Source: Cannabis sativa (Eukaryota > Streptophyta > Magnoliopsida > Rosales > Cannabaceae). Taken from it: a stretch of DNA of 64,000 nt. The stretch covers positions 4,650,001 through 4,714,000 of the forward strand of contig NC_083603.1 of assembly GCF_029168945.1 (NCBI RefSeq), given 5' to 3'. The translations under genes were made by a program, and so were the position numbers. Positions within the stretch are counted from its first letter, which is position 1, and the number at the start of each line of letters is the position of its first letter. This document shows positions 11,197-23,214 of this stretch, piece by piece. Below the pieces are notes generated by a model, which did no database searches, had not been told where the DNA came from, and saw only the letters and a list, made by a program, of their open reading frames with translations.

Positions 11197-11360
11197 CTGT
11201 ATAATATCCAAAATCAAGAAAATAATATTGAAAATAAATATTAATTAACTTAAAAAAAAAAAAAAAAAAAAAAAAAGGAAGAAGAAGAAGAAAGGGATAC
11301 CTTGAAGGCTTATACGAAATTAGTTGTGAAGATGAATAGAAAAATGTGTAATATATATAC
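11197..11360 (-). promoter_or_regulatory. Neprosin gene 5' UTR intron and TATA box (unit 1)
   Basis: On the minus strand GTATATATATTACAC (about 11346-11360) is a good TATA box. A leader exon then runs to 11301 (..CTTCAAG, followed by GTATCC), and an intron of 104 bases ends TATTATACAG at 11197, 14 bases before the ATG codon at 11182. The same arrangement is conserved in unit 2 upstream of 44395. The intron contains a long poly-T/A run and GAA repeats. Confidence 0.6.
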
Positions 11361-11832
11361 TTAAAGATATGGCCAAATTAAGATTAATTCTTATCAGAAA
11401 ACAATAATATTAATTACTATTAATTTATCCAAATATTAATTCTATGATTTCCAATATATGTATTCTTATCTTATTAATTTTAAGTTTTTGGATTTGGAAA
11501 ATAATTAATAAATCTGATATTTTGTAAACATGGTATAATAATATACACCAATTAAAGCATATATTTTTTTTCTTTTTAAGCTCAAATCCAATCAAATTCT
11601 AAATTGTAAGATAAATATAAAAAATATCAATTAGGTAATTTTTAGATTTGATTGTAATTAATTAAAAAAGATATTTGATTTTAATTAGCAATATTTTATT
11701 ATTTATTTATGAATCAATCCATAAATCGTGACTAGTAAAAAGAAACTAAAATTGTTTGTATTCATGGGGGAGTTATTGGCATATAAATACGTTTTTAATA
11801 ATCATCTCAAAATTTATAAATATATATATATA

Positions 11833-12541
11833 TCTTTATATATTAAAAGTGTCTATCTAACGGCATTTCTTGGTTTAACAGAATATACAAAAGAATATTC
11901 TGTTAAATTTAACGATTAGGTTTGATCTCCCGTTAACAAATAAACTCAATAATTAAACCCAAAAAATTAAACAATCTTTTAAATATTAATAATCTCTTTT
12001 TAAATTAAAAAAATCATCTTAGCCACATATCTCTCTAACAAACCTATCTTGGGAGAATATTAATAATTTTTTTTTATTTATTTTTTAAAAAAGAAAAATC
12101 TTTATATATTAAAGTTAACCTCACTTATCTAATGTTTTCTCTAGATAAGCATAGGAAGTAAAAATACCACTTCTATCTTTGTGTGATTGCAGATATACCA
12201 CTTTTGTCATTGACCCACTTTTTAGTTTTATAAATGGAGATGTTCATATAATATTAACACTTTACAGAATATTTATAGATATAAACTTACATTACAATGC
12301 TATGTTAAAAAAAAAACTAAATAGAATAATCTACTACTCCAATAATAAATTTATTTACAATTTTATAATTACACTAATATTATTTTTAATACATTATTAA
12401 ATAATATTTCAAATATATATATTTAATTTTTTCAAACAAAAAATTTGTAATCTTTAAAAATAAAATACATTCAAAATCTTAAAAAAACCAAAATTTTAAA
12501 TGAAACTAACAATACGTGGCTCGGCACGTACATTCACCTAG
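11833..12541 (+). mobile_element. Non-autonomous Helitron, 709 bp
   Basis: It starts TCTTTATATATTAAAAGTG and ends CCTAG, inserted between A and T without target duplication. Just before the end is the expected hairpin, ACGTG-GCTCGG-CACGT at about 12514-12529, followed by nine bases and CTAG. There is no helicase frame. A relative lies inverted at 32102-32907. Unit 2 lacks this insertion; its position there is a TA run that a MULE has entered. Confidence 0.85.
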
Positions 12542-12734
12542 TATATATATATATATCAGATTACTGGATTTTAGTAACCTGATAGTTATAAATAATTTAT
12601 TATTATTATTATTGTTTTTTTTAATGTGCGTACTTTTTTTTTTTTTTGAATAATTTATTGTACTGAAAATAGGGTTTTGATCATGTAAAGGTGTACATTT
12701 TAAATAATTTATGGTACTAAAAATAAAATTTTGG

Positions 12735-12854
12735 TAATTAAATAAAGGAAAATTTATAAAAATATTGAAATTTTGGTTAGCTTTTATAAAAAACTGTGAC
12801 ACGAATTTTTTTTTAAAAAAATACTGTATTTTTATAAAATAACAGTGGAACACA
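12735..12854. repeat. Left part of an older repeat split by the LINE
   Basis: This stretch (AAAAATATTGAAATTTTGGT..., AAAATACTGTATTTTTATAA, ACAGTGGAACACA) continues after the LINE at 28085-28260. A separate uninterrupted relative is at 56685-56950. The LINE therefore inserted into an existing non-coding repeat of this family before the segment was duplicated. Confidence 0.6.
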
Positions 12855-13769
12855 TAAATTAGAATTGGTGGGTGTTTCTGATCAAAAAAGGTCTGGTCTT
12901 TTGACCTGTGTTTTTCTCTGTTTGCTGTCAAACTGTTAAACTGTAAAGTGGTCTTTTGGTTTCTAGTGGTTATTTTGTTGCTTTGATCTGAACATGGCGG
13001 ATAATGAGCGGATGGATATGGAGAATGAAAGTGATTTTATCACTTTAACAAGTGGAGAGGATGATGATGGAGGCCTCTTATACGATACCAATGAGGAATT
13101 ATTGGACTTTGATGACCGATGGTGTGTTGTCGGACGTTTCCTTACAAAAAGATCTCTGGATTTCATGGCTATGCAACACAAGATGGCGTCGTTGTGGAGA
13201 CCCGGCAGAGGTATGTTTGTGAAAGAATTGGATGAGAATTTATACTTATTTCAATTTTATCATCAGATAGATGTGGATAGAGTTGTGGAGGGTAGCCCCT
13301 GGACGTTCGACAGGGTTCCCCTGATTTTCTCAAAACTGAAAGAGGGTGAGAACCCACGGGCAGTGGTTCTTAACAAACTGGACTTCTGGATTCAGCTTCA
13401 TGGTTTATCAACTGGTTTTATGTCGGCAAAAGTGGTCAAGGATGTCGGAAACTACATTGGCACTTTCGTGGAAGCGGATAAGAATAACTTCATGGGAATA
13501 TGGCGTGACTACCTTAGGGTACATGTTTCTGTTCGTATTGATTTACCTTTAAAAAGAAGAATGAAATTAGAAAAGAAAGGAGGTGAGATATGTTATGCCA
13601 ATTTTAAGTATGAGGATCTCCCAACATTTTGTTTTATCTGTGGAATCCTTGGACATTCAGAAAAATTTTGTTCTAAGTTATTCGATACCCCACTTCATCT
13701 GATAAAGAAACCATATAACCTGGAATTAAAAGCTATGCCAAGAAGGAGACAACACACTACAAGAAATCC

Positions 13770-14172
13770 AGCTTTTACCGGCGCATTGTTGCGCCGGCAA
13801 AAGTACACTGACTGCGCCGGTAAAGCTTTGCCGGCGCAGTTGTGCGCCGGCAAAGCTTATCTGGGAAGCTTGGTCGGTAAAGGACTTTTTACCGGCGCGT
13901 ACATTAACTGCGCCGGTAAAACGTCCTTTTACCGGCGAGGAATAACGCCGGCAATAAATAAGCGCCGGTGTTAAAAAATACCCTTATCCGCCTTGAACCT
14001 GCTATGATTAGGTTTTGCCGGCGCAATAGTGCGCTCAAAACTATTGGCGCCAACGACGCATTGGCGCCAATAGTTTTCTTAGGCGCATGTAGTGCGCCGG
14101 AAAACTATTGGCGCCAATCCGTCGTTGGCGCCAATTGTTTTTGTCACTTTTTACCGCGCACTATTGCGCCGC
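13770..14172. repeat. CACTA left subterminal repeat array
   Basis: Repeated TTTTACCGGCGCA and its complement TGCGCCGGTAAAA occur as facing pairs (e.g. 13774-13804, 13888-13921), together with a second palindrome family, AAACTATTGGCGCCAA (14037-14080, 14101-14133). In En/Spm elements such subterminal repeats are the binding sites of the transposon-encoded DNA-binding protein. They are strikingly GC- and CpG-rich against the A/T-rich surroundings. Confidence 0.85.
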
Positions 14173-14403
14173 AAAAGTATTAAATTTTATTTTTAAAAAA
14201 ATTTAATTAATTATATTTAATTAATTTTAATATTAATTAATTAAATATAATTAATTATATTTTTTTAAATAATTATAATATTATATTAACAAAATAAACC
14301 AACATAATTTACATTACAAGATAAACCAACATTAATTACTACTAAAATCAGTATATAAACAAAATGTTAAATGTTCGAACTGGATAATAAAAAAAGTACA
14401 GTT

Positions 14404-15942
14404 CTATAGGCGGGTAATGTCGTCATCGTTGTTTCTCTGAGTCTCGGGAGGCTGCGATGACGATCCAAACACTGACGGCCACTCGATGATCCGGCACTGT
14501 GAGTGGGCAATGGTGGAAGATCCATGGGAGGCAAGTTGAAACCGGCACGGCTCGAGAAAGATACTCAAACCGATCTTGGAATCGTCCGAGGTAGAGTTGT
14601 TGTGTCTCATACCGCCGCCTCGTATGTTGAGTTGTCTCGCTCCGCTTCCTCCACTTTTTTCTCGTAAAGCCTCATCTTGTTCCATTGTAACGAGTTGGTT
14701 GGGCCGAAGGATGCGTGGCGGTGTGCTCTTTTGGCCCCAACTCCCTTCGGGCCTGGGAGATGACCAAAGCCTCTAAGATGCCGAGATCGTTCCCCGAGTA
14801 CTTGCGTCATAACAGGTAAGTCTCGGGGGTGCGTGTAGGATCGACGAGCGGGCTCTTCGGGCTCATCCGCAAAGTGGGCGCTGGTTGAGTTGCCGCTATT
14901 TCAACCATTTGCTCCTAAAACAATTAAACAAGTAAGTTAAATGGTTAATTTTAACACAAAATAAATTGAAAGAAATAAATGAAAATTGAATTAAAACGTA
15001 AACTTACGTAAGCTTGTTGCGCGAACTCGTTGCGCCAATCGTTGCCTTTATGGTGAAACTTTTGAAAAGTTTCCACCGCAGTTGGCAGTTCTCCTGTGTC
15101 GGGGTTAGCCTATTTTCAAGAGAAAATATATTAGTACTGTTATTTTAATAGAGAAAGTTAAATGAATGATAGTTAAATATAAACTTACCCCTTCGACAAC
15201 ATGTGAAACAATGGGCTTGGAGCCCCAGCCTCCTAAAAATTTCATCTTACCCCGACTTTCTTTATTTTTCGCTGCTCTCGCCTGAAATTAATAATTTTTA
15301 TAACAATTAATTATTTATTATTGACTATATAAATTAAACATTACCAAAATTTAAAATTTTAAAAAATGTACCTTTTGTTTGTCTGTGCTCCAATAAGCGA
15401 TGCAGTCAGTCCACACCTCTTGAGTTACTCCCTCAGGAGGTGACATGTCGGCCCTCTCCTGTCCAAGCTCCTCAATGTTTTGTATCCACTTCTTCTTGCA
15501 ACCGCTTCTCCAAATACGTAAACCCTTTGACATCTCGTACTCACCGTAGTCTACGAATGTAGGGTTATCTCGTGGGAGGATAAACTTGGTCTGGAAAAAG
15601 TTACACATTAATACATTAATTACAATTTAATAAGAGTATAGTAATTTAGAAATTAAAAAAATTAGTAAGGCATACCTCAAGTCTATCCCACAGTGCGTTG
15701 ATGTCAGCTCTACTGACATCTTCCCATTTGAATTTATTAATGGGGATAGACATCCGAGTCATCCATTTGGCCATATTGTTGAATTTTTTTCCGTTCTTGC
15801 CTACGGGGGTGCCAGTCTCTGCGTGCACCTCAATCGGTAACTTGGCAGATTGTGTTTTGGAGAGCTCCTCCTCAACATTCTTGCCCTTGTATTTACCTCT
15901 GACGCCTTTCTTTTTCGAACTGCTGGCACCTGGTGTAGACAT
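14404..15942 (-). pseudogene. CACTA accessory gene (plant transposase, Ptta/En/Spm 'transposase_24' type)
   Basis: Five minus-strand exons can be traced by GT-AG junctions: 15942-15676, 15590-15372, 15281-15189, 15109-15008 and 14914 onward. The product reads MSTPGASSSKKKGVRGKYKG, then MAKWMTRMSIPINKFKWEDV, then FILPRDNPTFVDYGEYEM, KKWIQNIEELGQERADM, FLGGWGSKPIVSHVVEG and ETFQKFHHKGNDWRNEFAQQ, a layout I associate with the plant En/Spm transposase_24 family, probably the counterpart of the element's DNA-binding accessory protein. A stop in exon 5 (ETYLL then TGA, near 14806) and a continuing basic, coiled-coil-like frame beyond it suggest C-terminal decay or an unrecognised intron. Confidence 0.65.
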
Positions 15943-16048
15943 ACTACATATACAACACATATTGTTTATTTAAAATAAACTAACATATTGCAAACATATT
16001 AAAGAAGAAGGGTTGTAATTTTTTATTTTATTTAAAACACTATGTCAA

Positions 16049-19000
16049 TTACAATTCATCATCCTCATCATCAGTTACATATACAGCATTATCATCACTG
16101 TCACTCTCTAATTCTAAGGAGTTGTCTTCTTCGGTATTTAGACCCTCGTTGTCATCATCGACAATGAAATCATCTAATTGTTGAGGCTGTGAATTCACAC
16201 GATGGATGTTTGCAACTTCAGTTGGGTCGACATCATGGCGAACATAGTCAACATCATCCAACTCGTGGAAGTTGAACAACGAACTCGGTTTCAGCTCGAA
16301 TTGTTTTCGTACAAAGGGTGTCTCCCCATCCGTGTCCGGAAGTCCCAAACATTGCGCGGTATGTACTCATTTACAATCGGCCGGTCTTTACCGTTCTTTA
16401 AATCAGAATGTAGTAGATCAATTTTGCTTGAGATGCAAGTATGAACGGTTCATTTTGGTACCACTTGTCGGTTGACGCATGCTAGTAATAACACCGTCAC
16501 TATCCATTCTACTCCCGTTAGTGTCAAACCACTTACAAAAAAATAAGAGAACACTGCAATCTTTCAAATAAGTGAACTCCATAATTTTTTCAAGTGTGCC
16601 GTAAAAATTTTGGCCATCTTCACCGGGACCATGACACCGCTATTCGTGTTTTGCGGTTATCATCCCTTTCCTTGACCAAAAATTTAATACCGTTCACTAT
16701 GCACCCCGGATAAAAATAAATTGCCGTATTCGCCGGGTTAGCGATAGCATACAACTCATCCGACACCGCACCCCGGTTGGTCAACCGTAGTTCATTAATC
16801 TACATATCGTGGAAAATATTAAGTTAAGAAAAGTTGAACGGTTATTGAGAACAAGATTAACGGTATTGACGAGCAACAAGGCTTACTTGAGTTTTGAACC
16901 ATTCGGGGAACTCGGTCTCTTTACCGTCTCAATATTGCCTACACCCCTTGCTTGAAGCAACTCCTTGTGCTCACTATATAATGTAATCCAGTTATTAGTA
17001 AGTTAAGAATTTTTTAGATGAAGTCGACTATTGTGTGTTTGTGTTTATGGAATTTACACTTACTTGATATACGGTTCAACCTCTGTGCAATTGTTCAAAA
17101 TGTACCACTCCGCCTTACGCTTGCTTTGCATGGGTAAGGTGTCGACTGTCCTCATACCGATGGGTCGACCAACATGCTTGAATACGTAAAATTGTCGAGT
17201 TGGCATGTTTTGGACAATGTCATTGTTCCGGTCAGGACGGTTGAATCGAGTTTCCACTTCCCGAAAGTACATTGAGCAAAAGGTTAATGCCTCATTAACC
17301 ACAAAAGATTCAGCAATAGAGCCTTCCGGGCGGGCACGATTCCTGACATATTGCTTGTACACAGACATTGAGCGCTCAATGGGATACATCCACCTGTACT
17401 GCACTGGTCCACCTAGTATAGCTTCTTTAGGGAGATGCATAACTACGTGAACCATTATGTCGAAGAAGGCCGGTGGAAAAATTGTTTCTAACTTGCACAA
17501 AATAGTTAAAATATTTGTTTGCATTTTTTCTAAATCCGAAACATGAAGTGTTCTTGAGCATAATTGTTTAAAATACACACACAGCTCAATGATTGTGTCC
17601 CGGATTTCTTTTTTCAAGAACTTACGGATACCTGCCGGTAGTAAACGTTGTAACAACACATGACAATCATGTGATTTGAGCCCGGAAATCTTGCCCGTAT
17701 CCAAGTTGACATTTTTGTCTAAGTTTGCCGCAAAACCGTCAGAAATCGTACGTACTTTATGAAGTCTGCAAATTCAATCCGTTCTTGAACACTAAGTGTG
17801 TAACTAGCTGGAGGCTTCTTCCACTTCCCGTTTCGGTCTTCATACAACCACAACTCTCGTCGTATTTGCAAGTCTTGCAAATCCATTCTCGCCTTGTCGG
17901 TATCCTTTGACTTCCCGTCGATACTTAGAAGAGTACCTACTAAGCTATCACACACATTTTTCTCAATGTGCATTACATCAAGATTATGTCGTAAGGACTT
18001 TGACTTCCGATCGAAGCTCAAAAAAATACTTTTTTAGACCAATTGAGCTCTTCACTAGAACGCTTCCGTTTCACACCCCGAACCGTTTGTGTTTTCCGTG
18101 CAAAGTCAATGGAATTCGGTCTAATTGAGATAAAATATCATCCCCCGTCAATACGGTGAGGTGGTGCTCTCTTCTCAGGCTTACCATTGTACTTTTTGCT
18201 TCTCCTTCTCGGATCACTCATTTCGAGAAAGCGTCTGTGGCCAACATATCCAATCTTACTATTTAGGCCAATGGAAGGAGTATGTTCATTGCAAGTGGGA
18301 CACGCCATATACCCTTTTGTGCTCCAACCAGACATTAGAGCATAAGCAGGAAAGTCATTTATTGTCCACAACACTGCCGCACGCATTGAAAACACAAGCC
18401 CGTTGTAGGCATCTCGGGTTTCAACACCCGTCTCCCACAACTCGTTTCGGTTCATCAATTAACGGTCTCATGAATACATCTATGTCTTTCCCGGGAGATG
18501 ATGGACTCTGGAATTAATAAGGTCAACAACAACGATTCGTAACTCATACACTTCCACGGTGGCAAATTATAGGGGACACAAATAACCGGCCACAGTCGTA
18601 AGAGTTGCTCATGTTGCCAAATGGATTAAAACCGTCGGTCGCCAATCCCGGTCGACATTTCTAGGTTCAACAAGAAAGACGGATGAAGGCGGTCAACCGC
18701 TTCCATTCTTCAAAGATCCGCAGGATGCCTAAGCACACCGTTTTCTTTTGGTCTCTGCGAGTAATGCCACCGCATATCCTCCGCAAAGGTGTCTTGAGCA
18801 ATATAATCGTTTCACTTAGGTGTGAGTGGGAAGTAACGCATAACTTTGTGAGGAACTTTTTTCCCCTTACCCTTTCTTTTCACCCATCGTGATTCGCCAC
18901 ATACAGGCAAAACTCCTTCTTCTCATTCTCCTTCCGTAAAATAGCACAATTATACTTGCACACATCTATCGAGTCGTAACCCAAACCTAGATTGCGCAAT

Positions 19001-19581
19001 CGCATCTTCGACTCATAATGCGACTTCGGTAATTTTGTCCCCTCCGGAAATAGATCAATCAAGATGGACAGCAACATATCGAAAGAGTGGTTGCTCCACC
19101 TATTCAAAACCTTGCAGTGCATAAGCTTTACCAAAGGCATTAAGGGCTGATTTTTTGCAACCCGGATATAACTCGGCCTCCATCTCCTTAAACAAGTCAT
19201 CGAACTTGTTGTTGTCGTTGATAGGGGGTTCATTGAAAGAATCGGTAGTGTTAGCATTCGTCAAACCTGTGGTCCCCTCTTAACATGTCCGCCAACACAT
19301 CCGCCATTTCCTCTTCGTCATTTTCGTGAAGTTCAACTGGCGGCCGAGAGAAAGTCTCCCCGTGGAAATACCGGGGTTGTACGAAGGTTGGATCCCGCCG
19401 AGAAATAAATGAACCCTTATAGTTGCAGTGTGTGAAAATTGACATTCACACACCGCATGCATGGGCATCGAGCTAATCCGTCAGCGTTCACGTGGTTCGT
19501 TGCTACCGCAACGAACTCGTCAACGCCACTTCGAAACTCGCAGCGCCGGTGCGCCTTCATCCAACTTCGGTTGGCAGGCAT
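16049..19581 (-). pseudogene. CACTA TNP2-type transposase, frameshifted
   Basis: From the ATG at 19581 the minus strand encodes a transposase-associated N-terminal domain (MPANRSWMKAHRRCEFRSGV ... ARCPCMRCVNV), an acidic linker (HENDEEEMADVLADML), a segment with FDMLLSILIDLFPEGTKLPK, the TNP2 core (18458-18138: DAYNGLVFSMRAAVLWTIND, FPAYALMSGWSTKGYMACPT), the hallmark HNLDVMHIEKNVCDSLVGTL (about 18000-17930), a DUF4218 region (17704-17060: HDCHVLLQRLLPAGIRKFL, ILGGPVQYRWMYPIERSM) and an acidic C-terminus (16348-16049). The pieces lie in different frames, with breaks near 19360, 19200, 18500, 18050 and 17715. The order is that of an autonomous CACTA transposase, but this copy cannot make it. 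Confidence 0.85.
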
Positions 19582-19689
19582 CTTCCACTACGAAGTATTT
19601 AACAAAAACAATTTAAAAACAAACAAAAAATGTGCAAGTGTCCTAATCCACCTTCTCACTCCATTACTAAAAGGGTAAAGAACCTATCC

Positions 19690-21580
19690 CATTCAGGTTT
19701 GTAATATACATATAGTGCAATCTACGCTCTTAAGATTATTTCACTTTTGTAAAAATTTCTAAGAAGATTTTCCTCCACGCTTCTTATAAGTTAGCAAACT
19801 TGTAGTAATTAAGTTTGCCGACTTACAAGAACGTGTAAGAAGACGTTGTACCAAAATATCTACTAATGAAATAATCAAATAAGCAATAGATCATACTATA
19901 AGTATAAAACAAGCCCAAACTATCCATGCGGACAAACAGTCCTGGATAATTTGGAGAAGCGTATTTAAGAGTCCTTACTGACTCAGCCTCTCCAAACGGG
20001 TCTAAGGTATTTCGTGCATGTGTAAAATTGAAAAAAATTAAATTATCACTATGTGATAATACAAATACAATTGTTCTATCCTATCTTTGGTGTATAACCA
20101 AAGAGATGAAGAAAAGATAAAAACAATTTAATTTTATGCTATTTTAATATCTTATGCTCATTTATAGTTACTTTATAGTTACACTTACTTTATGATAACT
20201 TGATTAAATTCTAAATATAATTACTTTAAAATTTTATTTTATTTTATTTTTAGATTATAAGTATAAAAGTTTTAAAATTTTAAAAATATCACTTTATTAA
20301 ATTTTAATTTTTATTATAAAAGTTATTTCATAATTTTCTATTCTTTTTTTAACTTAAAAATTACAACCTTTTTAAAGTTAATAATATCACTTACTTACTT
20401 TTTAAAATTAAACAATAAGTAGTAATTTATAATTTTCACATTTATTCATTTAAATTTAAGATTAAATTTTTTTTAAAATAATAAATAATTGATTACCTAT
20501 TATAGATTATAATATATACTAATTTATATATTACATTTTTTAATTTATTTTTTTTTTCACTGTCATTTATTATTTAAATTAAAGTTACTAACTTTTTAAA
20601 AATTTTAATATATAGTAAATTATATATTACATTATTTTTTATTTTTATTAATATTTTTTTATCATTTATTATTTACATTAAAATTACTAACTTTTTAAAA
20701 ACATTTAATACCACTTTATTACATTTTAACTTATACATTACATTTTTTAATTAAATATTTTTCTAATTATTTATTATTTAAATTGAAAATATTTTTTTTT
20801 AAATAAAATTACTTCACTAAATTTTTAAGTTACATGTTCCAATTTCAATTTTATGTTTTACTTTATTTATTTTATTTTATCAACAATTACTTTAGCTAGT
20901 TATTCTTAATTTTTTTTTAAACAATTAATTAATTTTACATTTTACCTACTAATTTTTTAATATTATTTATTTAAATTAAAGATTACAAATTTTTTAAAAT
21001 AAAAAATAAATTTTGATTACCTATTATATTTTATAATATATATTAATTTAAATTAAAGATTACTAAAACAAATATTTTGATTACTTATTATATTTTTTAA
21101 TATATACTAATTTATATTTTTCTATTTTATTTATTTAAATTGAATATTATAAAGTTTAAAAATTTCAAATACATTTTTTGGAATACTTTTGACATTTTAT
21201 GATATACATTATTTTACAAATTTTTATTTAATTTATTTAAATTAAAAATTACATTACATAACTATCTACCAAAATTTGGGCAGCATAACGGCTTAAAAAG
21301 CGTAAACCCAAAATTTTCAAAACCTATCAATATAGCACAAACAAACTTTCGATAACAACATATGAAAAACAATAAATCACACCACCGATCGATCGCAAAT
21401 ATTTTATCACAGAACCTACTTCACTAACATGTATAGGCATACTAACTTATAACAAAACTATTAAATTAATTACTAATATAAAGAAAAAAAAAACAAACCT
21501 GAAGCAGTCCAAAAATGACAACAACAAGCAGGAGGCGGTGCTTCGGGCCGGTCAACGGGACCTAATTTCATAAAAATAAA
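19690..21580. other. CACTA internal A/T-rich region upstream of the transposase
   Basis: No coding sequence is supported. The stretch is nearly pure A/T with many TTTAAATTAAA-type words, and probably holds the transposase leader and introns. A short GC-richer exon-like patch near 21510-21560 may belong to the leader. Confidence 0.4.
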
Positions 21581-21589
21581 ACTCAATAA

Positions 21590-22025
21590 TTAAAATATCA
21601 ACATACATATACACACATAAATATATATACATACACTTATACTTAAACTTAAATATATATACACATACACATACATACACACACACACATAAACACATAC
21701 ACATATACATATACACACATAAACACCTATATACTCTCACATATTTACATATACTCTCACATAAATATATATACACATATACATATATATATACATACAC
21801 CCACATACATACACATATACATATATACCTATATACATATATACACCCACATACACATATACATATATATACATACACCCATATACACATACATACATAC
21901 ACATATATACATCCACATCCACATACACATACACATACATACATACACATACAGAAATACATATATATACACATATATACACTAATAAACACATTTACAC
22001 ATACACATACACATTTACATAAACT
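21590..22025. repeat. (CA/TA)n complex microsatellite inside CACTA
   Basis: About 430 bases of mixed ACACATACATAT repeats. Minus-strand frames across it give Tyr/Val/Cys-rich low-complexity peptides that are by-products of the repeat. Confidence 0.85.
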
Positions 22026-22029
22026 TTTC

Positions 22030-22360
22030 AAAAAAAAATTAAAATTAAAAAATTAAAAAATACCAGGAGGTGGGGCTTCGGGGTGTGCGGTGGAGGCTAC
22101 TGCGGCCGGTGGTGGTGCCCGACGGACGGTGGTGAGTGGCTGCCGGCGGTGGGGATTTTTTTCCAAAAAAAAAAATAAATTTTTTTAAAGAAATGAGTGG
22201 GATTTTGAGTGAGATTGATAGAGAAGTGAGATTGAGTGAGAATGAGTGAGATTGAAAGAGAGGGATGAAGGAGATGAAGGGGAAATTTTTTGAGAGAAAA
22301 AAAAATTTTCTCGAAAAAAATGCAGAAATGGCCTCTGCTCGTCGAAGGGGATATATGAAC
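22030..22360 (-). other. CACTA 5' region: GC-rich patch and purine-rich tract
   Basis: A GC-rich segment (22065-22155) with GGTGGGGCTTCGG and CGGCGGTGGGG words is followed by a GAGATTGAGTGA-type tract to about 22270. This is where the transposase promoter and leader would lie if transcription starts near the right end. No frame there is convincing as protein. Confidence 0.35.
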
Positions 22361-22361
22361 A

Positions 22362-22750
22362 CTTTTACCGGCGCATTGAATTGCGCCGGTAAAAGTGGTC
22401 ATATAACCCTAAAACCAAACGCACCGTTTGGCTTAACACTTTTACCGGCGCAGTAATGCGCCGGTAAAAGTAACCCCACCTACCACGAGTTTTATTTCCC
22501 CCCAAATTTTCACGAGGGCGGTTAACATTCCCACCAAAATTTGGGAAACTTTTACCGGCGCCATTGTGCGCCGGTAAAAGCCTTGCTGCACTGGACATGT
22601 GTTTGCGCCATTTGGCGGTTCAGTATTCATCTTTTACCGGCGCATTTCATTGCGCCGGTAAAAGGTATAGCTGAATCCAATCCCAAATTCAGCATCTCAT
22701 TAATGCCGACAACTTTTGCCGGCGCAATTGGTCAACTGCGCCGGCAAAAG
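22362..22750. repeat. CACTA right subterminal array of five hairpins
   Basis: Five 32-38 base inverted pairs, CTTTTACCGGCGC...GCGCCGGTAAAAG, at 22362-22395, 22439-22470, 22549-22580, 22631-22664 and 22713-22750 (the last with TTTTGCCGGCGCA). They are regularly separated by about 43-78 bases and mirror the left array. They are likely binding sites for the element's DNA-binding protein. Confidence 0.88.
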
Positions 22751-23214
22751 TAGCTTTTCTTGTAGTGACATACGATTGGTACCAAATGGCTTCGGCAAGG
22801 TTTAATGGTGCGAGGGGATAGCTCCGGTGACGGATTAGGAGGCAGTTCGACTGTAAGAGAAACGGTGCCTGGGAGTTCTAATGGTGGCGACAATCAAGGG
22901 ATGTATCAATCTGCTCCTCGATCAGGGGGATTGGATGGAGGAATTAGAGGAGTTGACTTGGGCATCAATGCTAATAACTCCCTGGTTGATTCTTTGGGAT
23001 TTCCAACTGAATATGGTATAAAAGATAATAACATGAGGGAGGACATAAATGATGATATTGATGGTGATTTACTGGTCCTTGAATCAAAAAGGAAAAGAGT
23101 TGCTGAATCCAAATCAAATGGGCCGAATGGGGGTACTGGTGAAATTCTTGCTAATTCAGTAGGGACAAAAAACTTAGTTGGGGCGGGTTCTGTGTCACAG
23201 GCCCGCCAAGAATT

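Larger units (their letters stand above)
13755..22767 (-). mobile_element. CACTA (En/Spm) transposon, 9,013 bp, in LINE ORF1
   Basis: The termini are CACTACAAGAAA and TTCTTGTAGTG, with a 3 bp target duplication ACA at 13752-13754 and 22768-22770. Unit 2 shows the empty site with a single ACA at the same codon. Both ends carry dense GC-rich subterminal inverted motifs, and two transposon gene regions lie on the minus strand: a TNP2-type transposase (19581-16049) and a second spliced gene (15942-about 14404). Frameshifts in the first make it non-autonomous now. It is absent from unit 2, so it inserted after the duplication or was carried by one of two diverging copies. Confidence 0.93.

Noticed and set aside
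12994..13974. A 326-codon frame as a complete gene
   Set aside because: From 13755 the frame runs into the CACTA end; the true product is LINE ORF1, shown uninterrupted in unit 2.
13770..14172. Regularly spaced palindromes resembling a CRISPR array
   Set aside because: They are subterminal inverted repeats of a CACTA transposon: variable spacing, paired orientation, CACTA termini and a 3 bp target duplication explain them.
21552..22031. A 159-codon Tyr/Val/Cys-rich minus-strand frame
   Set aside because: It is a translation of a (CA/TA)n microsatellite inside the CACTA element.
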